In this document: one piece after another, positions 47,823-58,726 of the stretch
Layout: each line of letters begins with the position of its first letter
How positions within the stretch are numbered: the stretch's first letter is position 1
NCBI RefSeq assembly: GCF_001653235.2
Contig: NC_035790.1
Location: forward strand, 8,308,001-8,372,000
Direction: 5' to 3'
DNA from: Pochonia chlamydosporia 170
Lineage: Eukaryota > Ascomycota > Sordariomycetes > Hypocreales > Clavicipitaceae
DNA: 64,000 nucleotides
Position numbers and translations under genes: made by a program
The notes under the pieces: generated by a model
Seen by the model: only the letters and a program-made list of their open reading frames with translations
What the model was told of the DNA's origin: nothing
Databases searched by the model: none

Positions 47823-50800
47823 GTGGCCATGTTTGCGTGACGCAATATGTTTTAAGAGTAGTGAATGACGTGTTTATTCAAATTGGCGTTACATCAGAGG
47901 TCGACATCTGTTGCACCTGATCAGGCAGTCTATATCTCACGAATCGGATAGCAAACCTGACAGTCAAGTTTGCCATGGTCAATGAGAGAATTCTCAAGTA
48001 TAAATTTGACTTGACCCCCTTGATAGTTCGCTCCTCTTCCCCTCCGTCAACAACAACAATCCCACAAACGAGCAAAGCCCTCCTTACCGGCGAAACTACG
48101 AGTGGCCCCAATACGCAGCAGCAAAGCACCAGACCAATCAAAGGCAAAACAGCAGCCTACCCAGTCTCAAGACCTCTTTTAAGGATTTACTTGAGCGTGC
48201 CATTGCTCGGCTGAGTTAGGTCGCTTGTACACCGAATCACGACGAAGCCGCACAGTACGGCTCTTCACTATAGGGAAACATCGAAGCTGAAACACAACAG
48301 TCATCTCTAGTTCATGGCTGGTGCGAGTATCGCCCTTCTACCACAGCCTATATGCGCGCATGGAGAGGGAGCAGTGTCTTCATCCGGAGGTTCCTGCTCC
48401 GTCATAGACAAGGGGGCTGTGATGCGAAATCGGACACGCAACGCACTTTGCCTGCCTGAGAGAGTGCTACAAGATCGTCGCTGTCACTCCTATCGGTACA
48501 TGAAATAATCCATGACCAAGTGGTCTGCGGCGCTAGGCCATGCCATCAACAGTCACACATGGCTGCATAGTGTTGGTCGCTTGGAAGTCGTCCGGCAGAT
48601 GCAAAGCTTGTTGACCCTCGTCTCGGTAGTCGACCTGATGAAAATACAAGATGCCTCCATCTTTGGCACATTTAGCTTCGGCATCATGCTGCGTCATTTA
48701 TGAAGACAGAGGGACGCGCTCACAACGGTTGCGCTCCCAAACTGAGATTGACACAGGCACAGGGACACTGGAGGACCCCGAATCTTGGAAGCAGGAGGTG
48801 CTGCATCCAAACCTACCACGACCTGAACCTCGAGATTACGAGAGAAGAGGTTGCACAGACGGCACTGCTATGCGAAACTATTTACCCGCACGCGAGGAGG
48901 ACAAGTAATGGTCTGTCTGCAGGGCAAGTCCGGAGCTCTCCAGCAAAATAGGAGCATGACGCGCACCCAGACGATGCGGCACTCCAGGTATATGTCACGA
49001 AGAATTGGAGAACACTGCTTACAAACGGACGCGCGAAGCCGCAGCATGTTGTTGTACGCCAAGGTCGAAGGCGCAATAGCAAGTCTGGTTCAGCCCGTGT
49101 ATACACCAGCAGCAGAGACTCACGAATCTCTGGCTGATACAGGCTCTACAGACTGCATGATCCACAACACCAATAGACAATACGTAGGTGTTTCTATACG
49201 GCCGCGTGTATATGTCTTTTGTACTCGCTGCGCACCGGAGCTCGTTTGACAAAATCCCGGCGACAATGGCAACAAGGCCCGACGAGATCGGGCAAATCAA
49301 GGAGCGCTGGCTGCGAACCCAGAACCATAATCCGCTCACGGACCGCATGCTATCTGATTGCTTGTTCGAATAATCGGCGATGGATTCTCGACAAGAAGTA
49401 AACTTTGAGTTTCGCACCCGCCGGACAACGAATGGTCATGATGCCCGACCGCCATATACAGAGGCAACACCGGCATTAGGTCGAGTCACAGAATTCATGT
49501 AGTCTCGAATATCAGGCCTCGAGGTACAAACATTTTGCAGACGGGGGTTAGAAGATCTACACGCTACCTATCTACGGTCACTATGTGAACTACTTCCGCC
49601 ACCGAAGTGTGTTATGAAGGTCGGCAAACGACTTCACGCTAGACAAACGCGGCTACGTCGTGTGGAGGAGCTTGTTTGGGAGCAAGAACCGGAAACTATC
49701 ACGGCCATATCCAAACGGCGCAACAATGGCATGTCGACGTATACAATGCCAAGGTTATGAATCCGGTTATCCATTTGGACCCGGCTAAACCACTCATCCC
49801 CCAAGGCTGCCAGCCTCCCATCGAGGCGGGCCATTCTAAGCCAGTGGCCGAAAAACATGAAGCACGGAATTAGATATGGAACGCAGCTCAAAAATGGCAT
49901 GCCGACGACTACAATGCCATGGTTATGAGTCCGGTTATCCATTTGGACCCAGCTGAACCATCATTCCGCAAGGCTTCCGGCCTCCTAGGCGGAAGGGCCA
50001 TTCCGACCTGGTATCCGAAAAGTACGGAGTAAAGCAAAGAGCGCCAGCGCGATCGAGTCTCCGTTTAGAAGCTCGTATGCTCAAGCTGTTGGTAGCCGCT
50101 GGCCCGGGTCTCGTAACTCGGCGAGCGCACAACCACCAACTTTATACACTTCACCCATTACGGCCACATTAGCTGGAAAACATGGCAACCTGGGAATTGG
50201 ATTTCTGGAATAGCGGCTCTGAAGTTCGCATTTCCCATAGACCTCTTGTCCAAACACCAATGGCAGAGACATATGCAGGTGACATAAGCGCCTTGTCGTC
50301 ATAACCCGAGTATACGGGCATCGGAGGAGGAATCTGATATACAGGCCGGGGAAATGGCTACGCGGGCCATTTTCGGTCGTCATGGCCCTTTCATTCACTC
50401 ACAAAGTCTTGGAATTCTGTAGGCTACATTAAGTCATGGTGTTGTGGCAACGGGAGATATGGAGACCCTCCATCTTCGAGAGAACAGGCTCACGGTCTGG
50501 CGTATTCGACAACCACGCCCCAATCAAACCAGGGCGCTCTTAGCATTGTATGGAATGGCGCCCCCTGCTGCTGCATTTGTTGTGGAATTGGTGACCGAGT
50601 GGTATACCAATGGCATTGGATTCTTTGAAAGGGCTGATGCTCCGCGGGGAAAGAAGAAAAGGACGTCGATGCGTCGTAGGGCCATGGTCACGGAACCAAG
50701 TCAGGTACAAAGCGTACATGCTCACGTTGAATTGATATGAGCCGGTTTAGAAGTAGGAGTGTTTCCGTGTTGCCTACCCTTGTAGGTGGGAATGGAGACT

Positions 50801-51632
50801 AGCAACGAGTAGGAGTTAAGGGGCGTTTTACACAACACATCATTACTATCAGATAATAAATCGACTATTACTTTCGTCACAATAAGAATACTTATTCGTG
50901 AAAGAAACATTTGAATCATAGAGGAAGCAAGTTTCCCTGTCAATAAGGGCGTGTGACTGTTGAATTGCGCGTCTCATTCCATTTTCGTGTGCCGGACTTC
51001 CTGGTTGTTTGTGTTTGCGTACGCACTGGATCAAGACTAGCAACTTCAGTTATCGAATACCTGGGTAACGAGCTTTAGTTTCATCAAAGTCGTACAGGTT
51101 GGACGAACTGGGAACAGGTCGAATTGTACAATGTCACGCAAACCGAAATGCAAATAAGCAAAATGCCTGTATCCCACAACTGTCGTCTACGGCAGTTTAT
51201 CTTCATCTTGAGACGGACCGACTTGACTCATTGCCGATTAGGCAGCTTTACAAGGACCCTTGTATTTCAGTAGAAGACTTCTGTGTTCCACTTCAAGTCG
51301 CTCGAAGCTATAGAGAAAGACGGCCTGCCGGGGGAACTATCGGGCTGGAACGGCCCAAAGCTGGGTCAAATTGCCGTTTTGGGTTCAGTATTCAACCTTA
51401 TTGGCTGAGTACAGGCACATTTCACATGCAGGACCGTTGTAAAGTAGAAATGAGAAGTCTATTTTGAACCCCAATCCATTGTCATGTGCTTCTCCATTAT
51501 ACCAATCATTGCCATTCATCATTGTCATCTTTGGTATCAGGTATCCAAAACTCTAGCTACATAATCTTGACAAAATACAAATCCACTCCCAAAACCTTCT
51601 CCACTTATTGATATCTTCACCACTCCGGTATT
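47823..51632. other. Gene-free stretch (3.8 kb)
   Basis: No gene is supportable on either strand. Frames such as 48851-49249 and 50444-50740 lack domains, good starts or coding composition. It contains a local imperfect tandem duplication (next entry) and AGTACGGAGTA at about 50021-50031. Confidence 0.45.
49722..50027. repeat. Imperfect tandem duplication, two copies of about 143 bp
   Basis: Copy 1 (about 49722-49866) and copy 2 (about 49888-50027) share long identical blocks at an offset of 168 nt, including TCCGGTTATCCATTTGGACC, ACAATGCCA and GGCCATTC. They differ by scattered substitutions and small indels. This is a diverged local duplication. No coding meaning is seen. Confidence 0.75.
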
Positions 51633-52703
51633 CTAAACAGCAACCTTGCTGGCATTGGCACCCAGCTGGTCACGCAGGAAAACCTGTAGCCATGTGGGCC
51701 AGCCACGAATGCCTGTGATAGTAGCCTGCTTCTCGGGAATGATGAGCTGAGCACCTCGCTTTCGGAAGATCTGGTCAGTGATGATGCCGGCGACGCCATC
51801 GGCTGTCAACATGCGGATGCCTCCCTCCTCGAGCTGGTGGCCAAAGTCTTGCACGAGAGGTGTTCGCACAAAGTTGGGGTGGGCGACGGAGGTCAAGACG
51901 CTGTCTGCCTTGTAGATGTGCTTCAACTCAATGGCCAGTGACTCGTGGAAAGACAAGGCAGCAGCCTTGGTGGCGGAGTAGTCGGCACCCTTGGGCAGGG
52001 CAACAAAAGAAGCCATACTGGCGACAGTCATGATGTGACCCTTGTTGACCTTGATCATGTTGGGCAGGAATTGCTGAACCAGAGTCCAGTGCGACAAGCA
52101 GTTCACGTCAAAGATCTTCTGCAAAAAGTCCTGGGGCATTTCAAGAATAGGCAGCGGCTTGGTAATGCCGGCATTGTTAATTAGAATGGTCGGGTGGCCG
52201 AGCTCCTTTCGGACTGCGTCGGCAACCTTTGCCACGGAGTCGGGGGAAGTGATATCACACTTGTAGTAGTGGATAAGAGGGTTTGTAGCAAAGTCCTTGG
52301 GAAGGGCTTGGATGTCAAAGATGGCAACCTTGACCTTACGAGCAACCAGGCGCTTGACGATGCAGTATCCAATGCCGCTGCATCCGCCGGTGACGACGGC
52401 GATTTCCTTGGGCCAGTCCCAGCCCTTGGCAGCAGTGACACGCCAGCTGTTGGCGGCCATGGAACTGAGGCCCTGGTTGATGGTTTTCAGGACGCCCAGG
52501 CCGAGAAGAACCTGCAGGACTTTCTTGGCGGTGTCAATGTTGAAGTTGGGGGGGAGGTGCTGGAGGACTTCCTGCTTAAGGTGATCGGGTGTATAGAGAA
52601 GCGCAGCAAGGAGTGGCCCTGAGAAATAAGGTGACTGAACGGCTGCGCTGAGGGCCTGTAGACCCCGGACGGGTGCTGATTCGATGACTTTGACCAGAGA
52701 CAT
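51633..52703 (-). CDS. Short-chain dehydrogenase/reductase (retinol-dehydrogenase-like), membrane-associated
   Basis: A single-exon gene of 356 residues. About 90 N-terminal residues precede the Rossmann fold and include a hydrophobic stretch (VLQVLLGLGVLKTI), which suggests association with ER or lipid-droplet membranes. The cofactor motif is VVTGGCSGIGYCIV. The acidic residue in FDIQALP suggests NAD(H). NNAGITKP, the Ser in TVASMASFVALP and the YSATK catalytic pair are intact. The end (LQVFLRDQLGANASKVAV) is typical for fungal dehydrogenase/reductase SDR family members. The substrate is probably a lipid or steroid-like alcohol, by inference from subfamily. It is divergent from the hydroxylase gene to the right. 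Confidence 0.88.
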   Translation of the reverse strand: MSLVKVIESAPVRGLQALSAAVQSPYFSGPLLAALLYTPDHLKQEVLQHLPPNFNIDTAKKVLQVLLGLGVLKTINQGLSSMAANSWRVTAAKGWDWPKEIAVVTGGCSGIGYCIVKRLVARKVKVAIFDIQALPKDFATNPLIHYYKCDITSPDSVAKVADAVRKELGHPTILINNAGITKPLPILEMPQDFLQKIFDVNCLSHWTLVQQFLPNMIKVNKGHIMTVASMASFVALPKGADYSATKAAALSFHESLAIELKHIYKADSVLTSVAHPNFVRTPLVQDFGHQLEEGGIRMLTADGVAGIITDQIFRKRGAQLIIPEKQATITGIRGWPTWLQVFLRDQLGANASKVAV

Positions 52704-53937
52704 GGTGAGAGATGTGTGAGTGGATTCTCAAAGGTGAGAAGTTTGGACGGCGGTGTGGTATGGGTTGATGAGCCTCTCCAGCTCGGTTCTTTGCGGATTT
52801 GTTGATCTGAGTCCGCGGATACCACTAATTGAGGCTAGGGTGAGAGAGTCGTGGCAAGTTGGAAGGAAATTAGAATACAAAATTTGTATGTGTCGCGAAC
52901 TAGATGAAAACACCACAGCTCTATATACACATTGAAACAGATGAGATCGAGTCTCCGTCGCCGGACAAGTGGGTCTGTTGACCTCGGCTAGCGGCTCTTG
53001 GACATCTGCTCCTCGAATCTTCAAGACCGGGAGCCGTCCAATCTCAAGGCTTTTGTGTGAGCTGGGCTGATCTTTGGACCGTGTGTCCGTTCCGTTCCTG
53101 ACTGCGTCTGACGCAACAAGCACAAGGACAAGCACATGTGTAGCGTGGCGTGGCCATTGACGACGACTGCAATGAACCCGGGTAATTCTCCGCCTTGCCG
53201 CCCGTGACTGGTTCATCCAAGATTTCAAGCTCCTAGTCAAGTTAAGAGGGTTTGGGCTTGAGAGCGTCAACTGGGTTAGGGCGGAAACGGTCGTCAGAGT
53301 TGGAGACAACTTGAGACCAGTTTGTGGGGTTGGACCACCTCAGCGAGTCGCAACAAAGTTACGAAACAGATCTCAGGGCCATCGACTAGACTAAAAGAGA
53401 TGACTGGCTCTTTCACAGGCTTCTGTGTGTAAGTTGTGGAGAATCATGGTGCAGAAACTGGGGCTCCCGTTCCCATGACCGTCATGGCGGGCGATCGGAG
53501 GAACAAAGTCGTCCGTCTCCATTTCGAGATCTCTTGTCTCTGGCCACATTCACCAACCACATGCCAGAATTATGGCACACATTGCTAGTTTCAAGCACAG
53601 TGAGATGCCTAATTTGCGAGTAGTAAAGTTAACACTGGCGCGAAAATAGGCATGTGCGTCACTGTTACAACTCCAAAACTGGTTCAAAGTTGTTTAACCC
53701 ACACAATTCAGATCCACTTACTATGGGGAAACGGAGTGACGGGTTCATATAAATCTTGAACTATAACCAACCCTCTTACAACTTTTTAAGACTACCATTT
53801 GATGAATGACTTGATGAACTAGCTTCTTTTGTCTTGTTAGCTTTGTTTGTTTGCTTTTGCTGCTCTTTGCCGTGAGCTTGGTTACCAACACAGCATCAAG
53901 ACCGTCAAAGCCAAAGTCAGACTAAAGCAACTACAAG
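52704..53937. promoter_or_regulatory. Divergent promoter region (SDR / hydroxylase)
   Basis: About 1.2 kb separating divergently read genes; no coding region is supported. A shared promoter would fit co-regulation of the two oxidoreductases. No factor site is identified. Confidence 0.35.
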
Positions 53938-55029
53938 ATGACAGCCACAACACAGACGCAGACGGCGTCTTCAACACCGGCCCGCCACAAAGACTCCATG
54001 AAGTCCACGTGGCGGACAACCGACCGCAGTCAATGGAACTTTTACCAAAAGATGATTGACTTTATTGGCGCTCATCCAGTCGCTCTTGATCAACCAGTCC
54101 CCAAACACGCCAAGACGAAAAAGGTTCCTCACTTGGGGCAGATTTCACAACATATCTGGATCCTTTCCTACGGCTTTCTGCCCCTGGTCCTGCATCAAGC
54201 GTTTGTATCATTGACGGGATGGAATATCAGCAAGCATGCTGCTTTCCACTTTTACATGATCCTCTTTAACGCCATCATCATTCGAGAAGTCCACATCCTG
54301 CGACGACTAGGCCACAAGTACGGCTTTCTAGACGGCGATGTCCACGACCGCGATGGTGTCCCCGACCATGGTGCCGGAAAAGTCGTCTGGTCCCTGTACA
54401 AGACCGTTGGTGCACGCATCGCCATGATGGTCTGGTTTACTTATACCCCAAACGAGGCACCACTCGATGTCATGAGTGACTGGAAGTGGTGGGCCAAGCT
54501 GTATTTCCAGACTGGTCTATACGGAATCATTCTCGACTTTTGGTTCTACGTCTACCACCGCGCCATGCACGACGTTCCTTTCCTCTGGAAGTTCCACCGC
54601 ACGCATCATCTGACCAAGCACCCAAACCCGTTATTGACGGCATATGCCGACGAAGAACAGGAATTCTTTGACATGGTTGGCATCCCGTTCTTGACCTTTG
54701 CTACATTCTGGGCCATGGGTATGCCGTTAGGCTTCTATGACTGGTGGATGTGCCAGCAGTATATTGTGTATACGGAAGTCTGGGGTCACAGCGGCATTCG
54801 CGTCCACCTCTCTGCGCCGTCTACCTTGAGCTGGTTACTCAATGCGCTGAATATGGAACTTTGCGTTGAGGATCATGATATGCATCATCGCAAAGGCTGG
54901 AGAAAGAGCCAAAATTACGGCAAACAGACCCGTGTTTGGGATAGAATATTTGGTACCTGCGGAGAGAGAGTTGAGTCATATGAGGGGAATGTCGACTATG
55001 TTAACCAGGCCTATATGCCGATTTGGTGA
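53938..55029 (+). CDS. Fatty-acid-hydroxylase-superfamily protein (sterol desaturase type)
   Basis: A single-exon gene of 363 residues. The superfamily comprises membrane di-iron oxygenases such as C-4 sterol methyl oxidase, C-5 sterol desaturase and lipid hydroxylases. The histidine boxes are complete: YVYHRAMHD, KFHRTHHLTKHPNP and VEDHDMHHRKGW, with a further His in EVWGHSGI. Membrane segments flank them (HIWILSYGFLPLVLHQAFV, TGLYGIILDFWFYVY, FLTFATFWAMGMPLGFY). The Thr/Gln-rich first 15 residues look disordered. The exact substrate (sterol, fatty acid, terpenoid or alkane) cannot be read. Its position next to an SDR and a GGPP synthase would allow a tailoring role. Confidence 0.88.
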   Translation: MTATTQTQTASSTPARHKDSMKSTWRTTDRSQWNFYQKMIDFIGAHPVALDQPVPKHAKTKKVPHLGQISQHIWILSYGFLPLVLHQAFVSLTGWNISKHAAFHFYMILFNAIIIREVHILRRLGHKYGFLDGDVHDRDGVPDHGAGKVVWSLYKTVGARIAMMVWFTYTPNEAPLDVMSDWKWWAKLYFQTGLYGIILDFWFYVYHRAMHDVPFLWKFHRTHHLTKHPNPLLTAYADEEQEFFDMVGIPFLTFATFWAMGMPLGFYDWWMCQQYIVYTEVWGHSGIRVHLSAPSTLSWLLNALNMELCVEDHDMHHRKGWRKSQNYGKQTRVWDRIFGTCGERVESYEGNVDYVNQAYMPIW

Positions 55030-55511
55030 TGCCAGTTGGAGGTTGAATATATCGGCACTTAGCCGCTTCCGCCTGGAGGATCAAGTGGCAATGGGCGATC
55101 ACTGTCTTCATAGTTGCATGCTCCTGGTGGAGTCCGTTGACGTCAAAAACTCGGTGAAAGACCGCGGCTAGCAGGATAGCTGTGGAAGAGGATCACTCGG
55201 TAGGATATCGTCAGCTACATATCCATGCTGAAGCTCTAAATAAGATTAGCATCCGCTTGGGAGAACATTGCGGACTAGAAATTCCACCACCATTTACATT
55301 TGGTCCGCAGGGAATATTAGATGGGGATAGTCACTGGAAAGCGCTTGAGCATACCTGTCTTACGGAATCGCGTCTTTCACTCTAGTTGGAGGCGTAGATT
55401 GGTAACGGAATATGAGTTTGTTAAAAGACTGTGCTGTATCTAACTGGGAATACGATAATGAAACAAAATTTCAATTCATATAACTTGACTTTTATCACAA
55501 CCACTTTCTCA
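55030..55511. other. Intergenic stretch between convergent genes
   Basis: About 480 bp; holds the 3' UTRs of the hydroxylase and GGPP synthase. No gene or repeat is seen. Confidence 0.4.
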
Positions 55512-56666
55512 TCATACTGCCAATTTGTCCAACAACTTATGTATATGCTGGTTCTTCACCTTCCCTTCAACCTTATCCGTGACGACTCTCGCTTCTGCGA
55601 CCAAAGCACCCAGCACCTGCCGGGTATATTCAAAACTTCCAGTACTCTCCATGTATTGAATAGCATACTTCTTGATTTCGTCATCTGTGGTCTTCTGCTT
55701 CAGAATTTGGAGCAACTGATGGTTATTCGGGTCATGACGAATACTGTGGATGATTGGAAAGGAGAACTTCCCCTCCGTCAAGTCCTCGCACATCCCCTTC
55801 TTGCTGGTGTACTCTTCAGACTGCAGATTTTGGTAGTCATCTCGAATCTGAAAGATGAGCCCTAGCAAGTCAACTAAAGGCACACAGTTGGGCGGCTCTG
55901 GCTTCGTCGACTCAGATTGCATAAGTTTGATGCCCAGGCGGAATAAACCACCCGTCTTGTTCCCAACCATTTGTAAATACTCCTCCTCCGTGGGGCAGAT
56001 CAACGAGTCTCGCCAATACAAGTCCATACCCTGGCCGCGGTGCAGCTGTAACAGCTCATCGACAACGATGTCCGTCGCGCTAGGGTTCTCTAGCTTTCGG
56101 AGTTCTTTGAGGGCACAGAAGTACATGTGGTTAGCACTGTTGATTGTCTGTGGGATGCCGAAGATGCTATGAGCGACCGGGATGCCACGACGTAAGAAGG
56201 AGTTGTCCTCCACGTCATCCATCAACAGAGACGCAGTGTGTAGTATATCAATCACGTTTGTGATGATCTCTAGGCGGTCCGCGGGAACTGAGTACCAAAT
56301 GTTGAAGGCCATGATGAGCTGTTTGCGAATATTCTTGCCAGGACATGCTTTCAAATAATTGTACGGCCCTGAAACCACGGTCTCAATCACTTCTGGCGTC
56401 GACCCGCCTGGTGTATTAAGCTTGTTAACACTTTGAGTAGCATTGCCGCCTGCTGGAAGTGTGGTTTTCAGAGTTGGTGACGAGGGTAGGTATTGAGGCG
56501 CCGGTGATGTAGCAGTACGTGTGTTCTTGGGGGTTTCAGAAGGTTTTTGACATGTAAGAAGCTGCTGAAGTTGCCATGGTAAATGCAAGAGAGAGTTTGA
56601 ACTGATTTTGTCCTTTCCGAGTAAGGAGAGAAGAAGAGAAATTGGGAGTTCGCGAGTGGATGCCAT
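55512..56666 (-). CDS. Geranylgeranyl diphosphate synthase
   Basis: A single-exon gene of 384 residues, starting at [20 protein letters not shown]. An in-frame ATG at 56705 is also possible. The enzyme joins isopentenyl diphosphate to allylic diphosphates to make C20 GGPP. The first Asp-rich motif is [16 protein letters not shown] and the second is [15 protein letters not shown]; both are intact, with Mg-binding aspartates. [10 protein letters not shown] and [13 protein letters not shown] are also standard. The small residues before the first DDxxD (HTASLL) fit a C20 product. About 70 extra N-terminal residues, Ser/Thr/Pro-rich, exceed the housekeeping enzyme of roughly 300-330 residues. An extended N-terminus and lack of introns suggest a paralogue for special metabolism, but this is inference. 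Confidence 0.9.
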   Translation of the reverse strand: MASTRELPISLLLSLLGKDKISSNSLLHLPWQLQQLLTCQKPSETPKNTRTATSPAPQYLPSSPTLKTTLPAGGNATQSVNKLNTPGGSTPEVIETVVSGPYNYLKACPGKNIRKQLIMAFNIWYSVPADRLEIITNVIDILHTASLLMDDVEDNSFLRRGIPVAHSIFGIPQTINSANHMYFCALKELRKLENPSATDIVVDELLQLHRGQGMDLYWRDSLICPTEEEYLQMVGNKTGGLFRLGIKLMQSESTKPEPPNCVPLVDLLGLIFQIRDDYQNLQSEEYTSKKGMCEDLTEGKFSFPIIHSIRHDPNNHQLLQILKQKTTDDEIKKYAIQYMESTGSFEYTRQVLGALVAEARVVTDKVEGKVKNQHIHKLLDKLAV

Positions 56667-58570
56667 GATGGATGGGCTTAGTCGCAGCACTCGAACGACA
56701 CACAATGAAATTAGCTTAAAGCAATATGGGTGAAAAGAACGAGAAGGTTACTTTCCACTTGCAATTTTATACTTCCCTGCTCTTCACCTCGAAATAGTGG
56801 CTATCATAATTCCTCAAATCGTATTACCGGACCCATTTGTTGATCTTTTTCATGGCTTGCTGAAAGTGTGGTGGAGTGTATACCCGGGCCACCTGCCAAC
56901 ATCATACGATTAAGGCATGTTGTATAGTGATTCAGCTTTCAATGTACCAATCGTTTGTGAGTTTCTATTGCCGTGAGAGACATGTACATCTGAAGCCTAC
57001 AGTATGCGTCCTTGGGTCGCATTTGCTCACCTTTCAGCACGCCCAGGTTGGTTGTTTGTTGACGCCCATGTATCTATCCCGGTTGATAATACGGAATCGC
57101 GGCAACCCAAAAGTAGTAAGTCTCCGAGACGTACAGATAGTTTGGCTAGCTCGGTTCGACCGTAGCTGATGCGAGACCATGGGGCTTAATGATTGACAGG
57201 CCATTTAAATCTAGGCAGTAACGCCGTTAGTATGGGGAGTGAAACTCGGCTAAAATGACTGTTAGGCGACGTATGAACACCTTGCTCCAATATAGGACGA
57301 AAATTTATTCGCAAGATTGCTGTTTGTCCTTTGTCCTTCGCAGTTCGTAAATGAGGTTTGACATCACTAGTAAATAAGCAGTAACACGATTTGCCTATTC
57401 TCTTGTCGACCCAGATTAAGCGTTAAGAAGCTAGAATTTCTGCACTCCACTACTAGACTGGACTACTTCTAGTAGTGAACTAGTTTCTCGGCCTGTTGCG
57501 GCTGATATTGACAAGTTAAAGGGTTCGCACCCCCCGGGGTAGCCGTTTTGCCGGGGGATATAAGCTGGTCTCTCGGGAGAGATGTGCGTAGAAGTGGCAA
57601 TTGTCAAGGATACGTGTCCATCATTGGCGCGGGCTATGTTTAAGAGATAATATTTTAAGCGGAAATAGCGGCTTTCCTGTCATGATGGTAAGACACTTCG
57701 CCAGGAGACGGGGGTTAGTTACACGAACTCAGGGCGTGTCGCTTGCGTTACGTTAGTCCGCGTCTTGTTGCACCTGCGTTTAATATGCAGTGTTTTTTAA
57801 GAACATATATAACAGGCTAGGAATGCTTTTCCTCCCATTGTCTAGCACTGGGATCCGCCTCACTCCCCATCTGCATAATAACACGGCACGGGCCGTGTGA
57901 CGCAGCACAACGCACAGCTGTTTCACTCCACCAGCAGATGTGCCATCAAGCTTTCGAAACGCTTATGCATATGCAACACGGTGTTATCCGTCAGATTGAA
58001 TGCCTCTTGCTGCTGCAGTGGCCCTGCCATGCGATGATCCGCATGCATATTCAGCTTCGAACTTGTCGTGCCAGGATGTGAGTAACAAGGGGCAAATAAA
58101 GATTACCGAGACTGGATCAGGTTCTCCCAGCTGTGCCTGAGCCACGGCATCAATACATTCGTTCAGTGGGATGGGTCCTGCTCGCCAGACTCAGTGAAGG
58201 CCGTTTGGCCCCGATGGTCTAAGACCCTGGCCAGCTGTTTGGAGGTTGCCAGAGCCATTGAGGAATAGCAATGACGACAAATGCCGTAATCCACGGCCTT
58301 TACTGGCTCACCAAAGCTCAAAAAAGTGTTCTATGTTGTCTTAACCCAATCGTAGTGGACCTATCAACGTAAGATATGCCGAGAATTGTGTAACACCCGG
58401 AGTTACACAAAGATCACTATTGGGTGCTGATGAGAATTGGAACCCAACCTCAACATCCGTGCGTCCACGGCCAGGTGGTCAAAACTCAGCATCGCAGTGT
58501 TTTACAACTTTACCGAACTGGACAAGCTTGACCGCTAGATCGCGGATCAAGAATTTCTCATCTTGAAGTT
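56667..58570. other. Gene-poor stretch with repeat debris
   Basis: About 1.9 kb with no supportable gene. The left side is the GGPP synthase promoter. The right side has features of transposon debris: GC-rich short inverted repeats (CACGGCACGGGCCGTGTG at about 57883-57900) and an LTR-like terminus at 58386-58410 listed separately. The sequence GGGTTCGCACCCC near 57520-57532 resembles a tRNA T-loop, but no cloverleaf could be built. Confidence 0.4.
58386..58410. repeat. Inverted repeat resembling a retrotransposon LTR end
   Basis: Nine-base arms TTGTGTAAC and GTTACACAA flank a 7-nt loop. The stretch TGTAACACCCGGAGTTACAC from 58389 looks like the 5' start of fungal gypsy LTRs (TG...CA type). 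A candidate end (GTGTTTTACA) lies near 58497-58506. No target-site duplication is visible, so a solo LTR is only suggested. Confidence 0.4.
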
Positions 58571-58726
58571 TTGCCAGGTTCAACTTGCAAGTCCTTTCAT
58601 CAGCCAACAACCCGACACGCTAAGAAGAACATATCCTCTCTACTTGCAGAGGCTCGTTATGTGAGGTGCCCTTTCGGAGATCAAACTTTGTACAGGATTG
58701 ACACCCTTTCAATAGTAAATGCCAAC

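Noticed and set aside
52181..52622. Antisense frames opposite the single-exon SDR
   Set aside because: Shadow frames; the minus-strand SDR has intact catalytic motifs throughout.
57480..57590. tRNA-like GGGTTCGCACCCC
   Set aside because: Only a T-loop-like stretch; no A-box, acceptor stem or anticodon arm could be paired around it.
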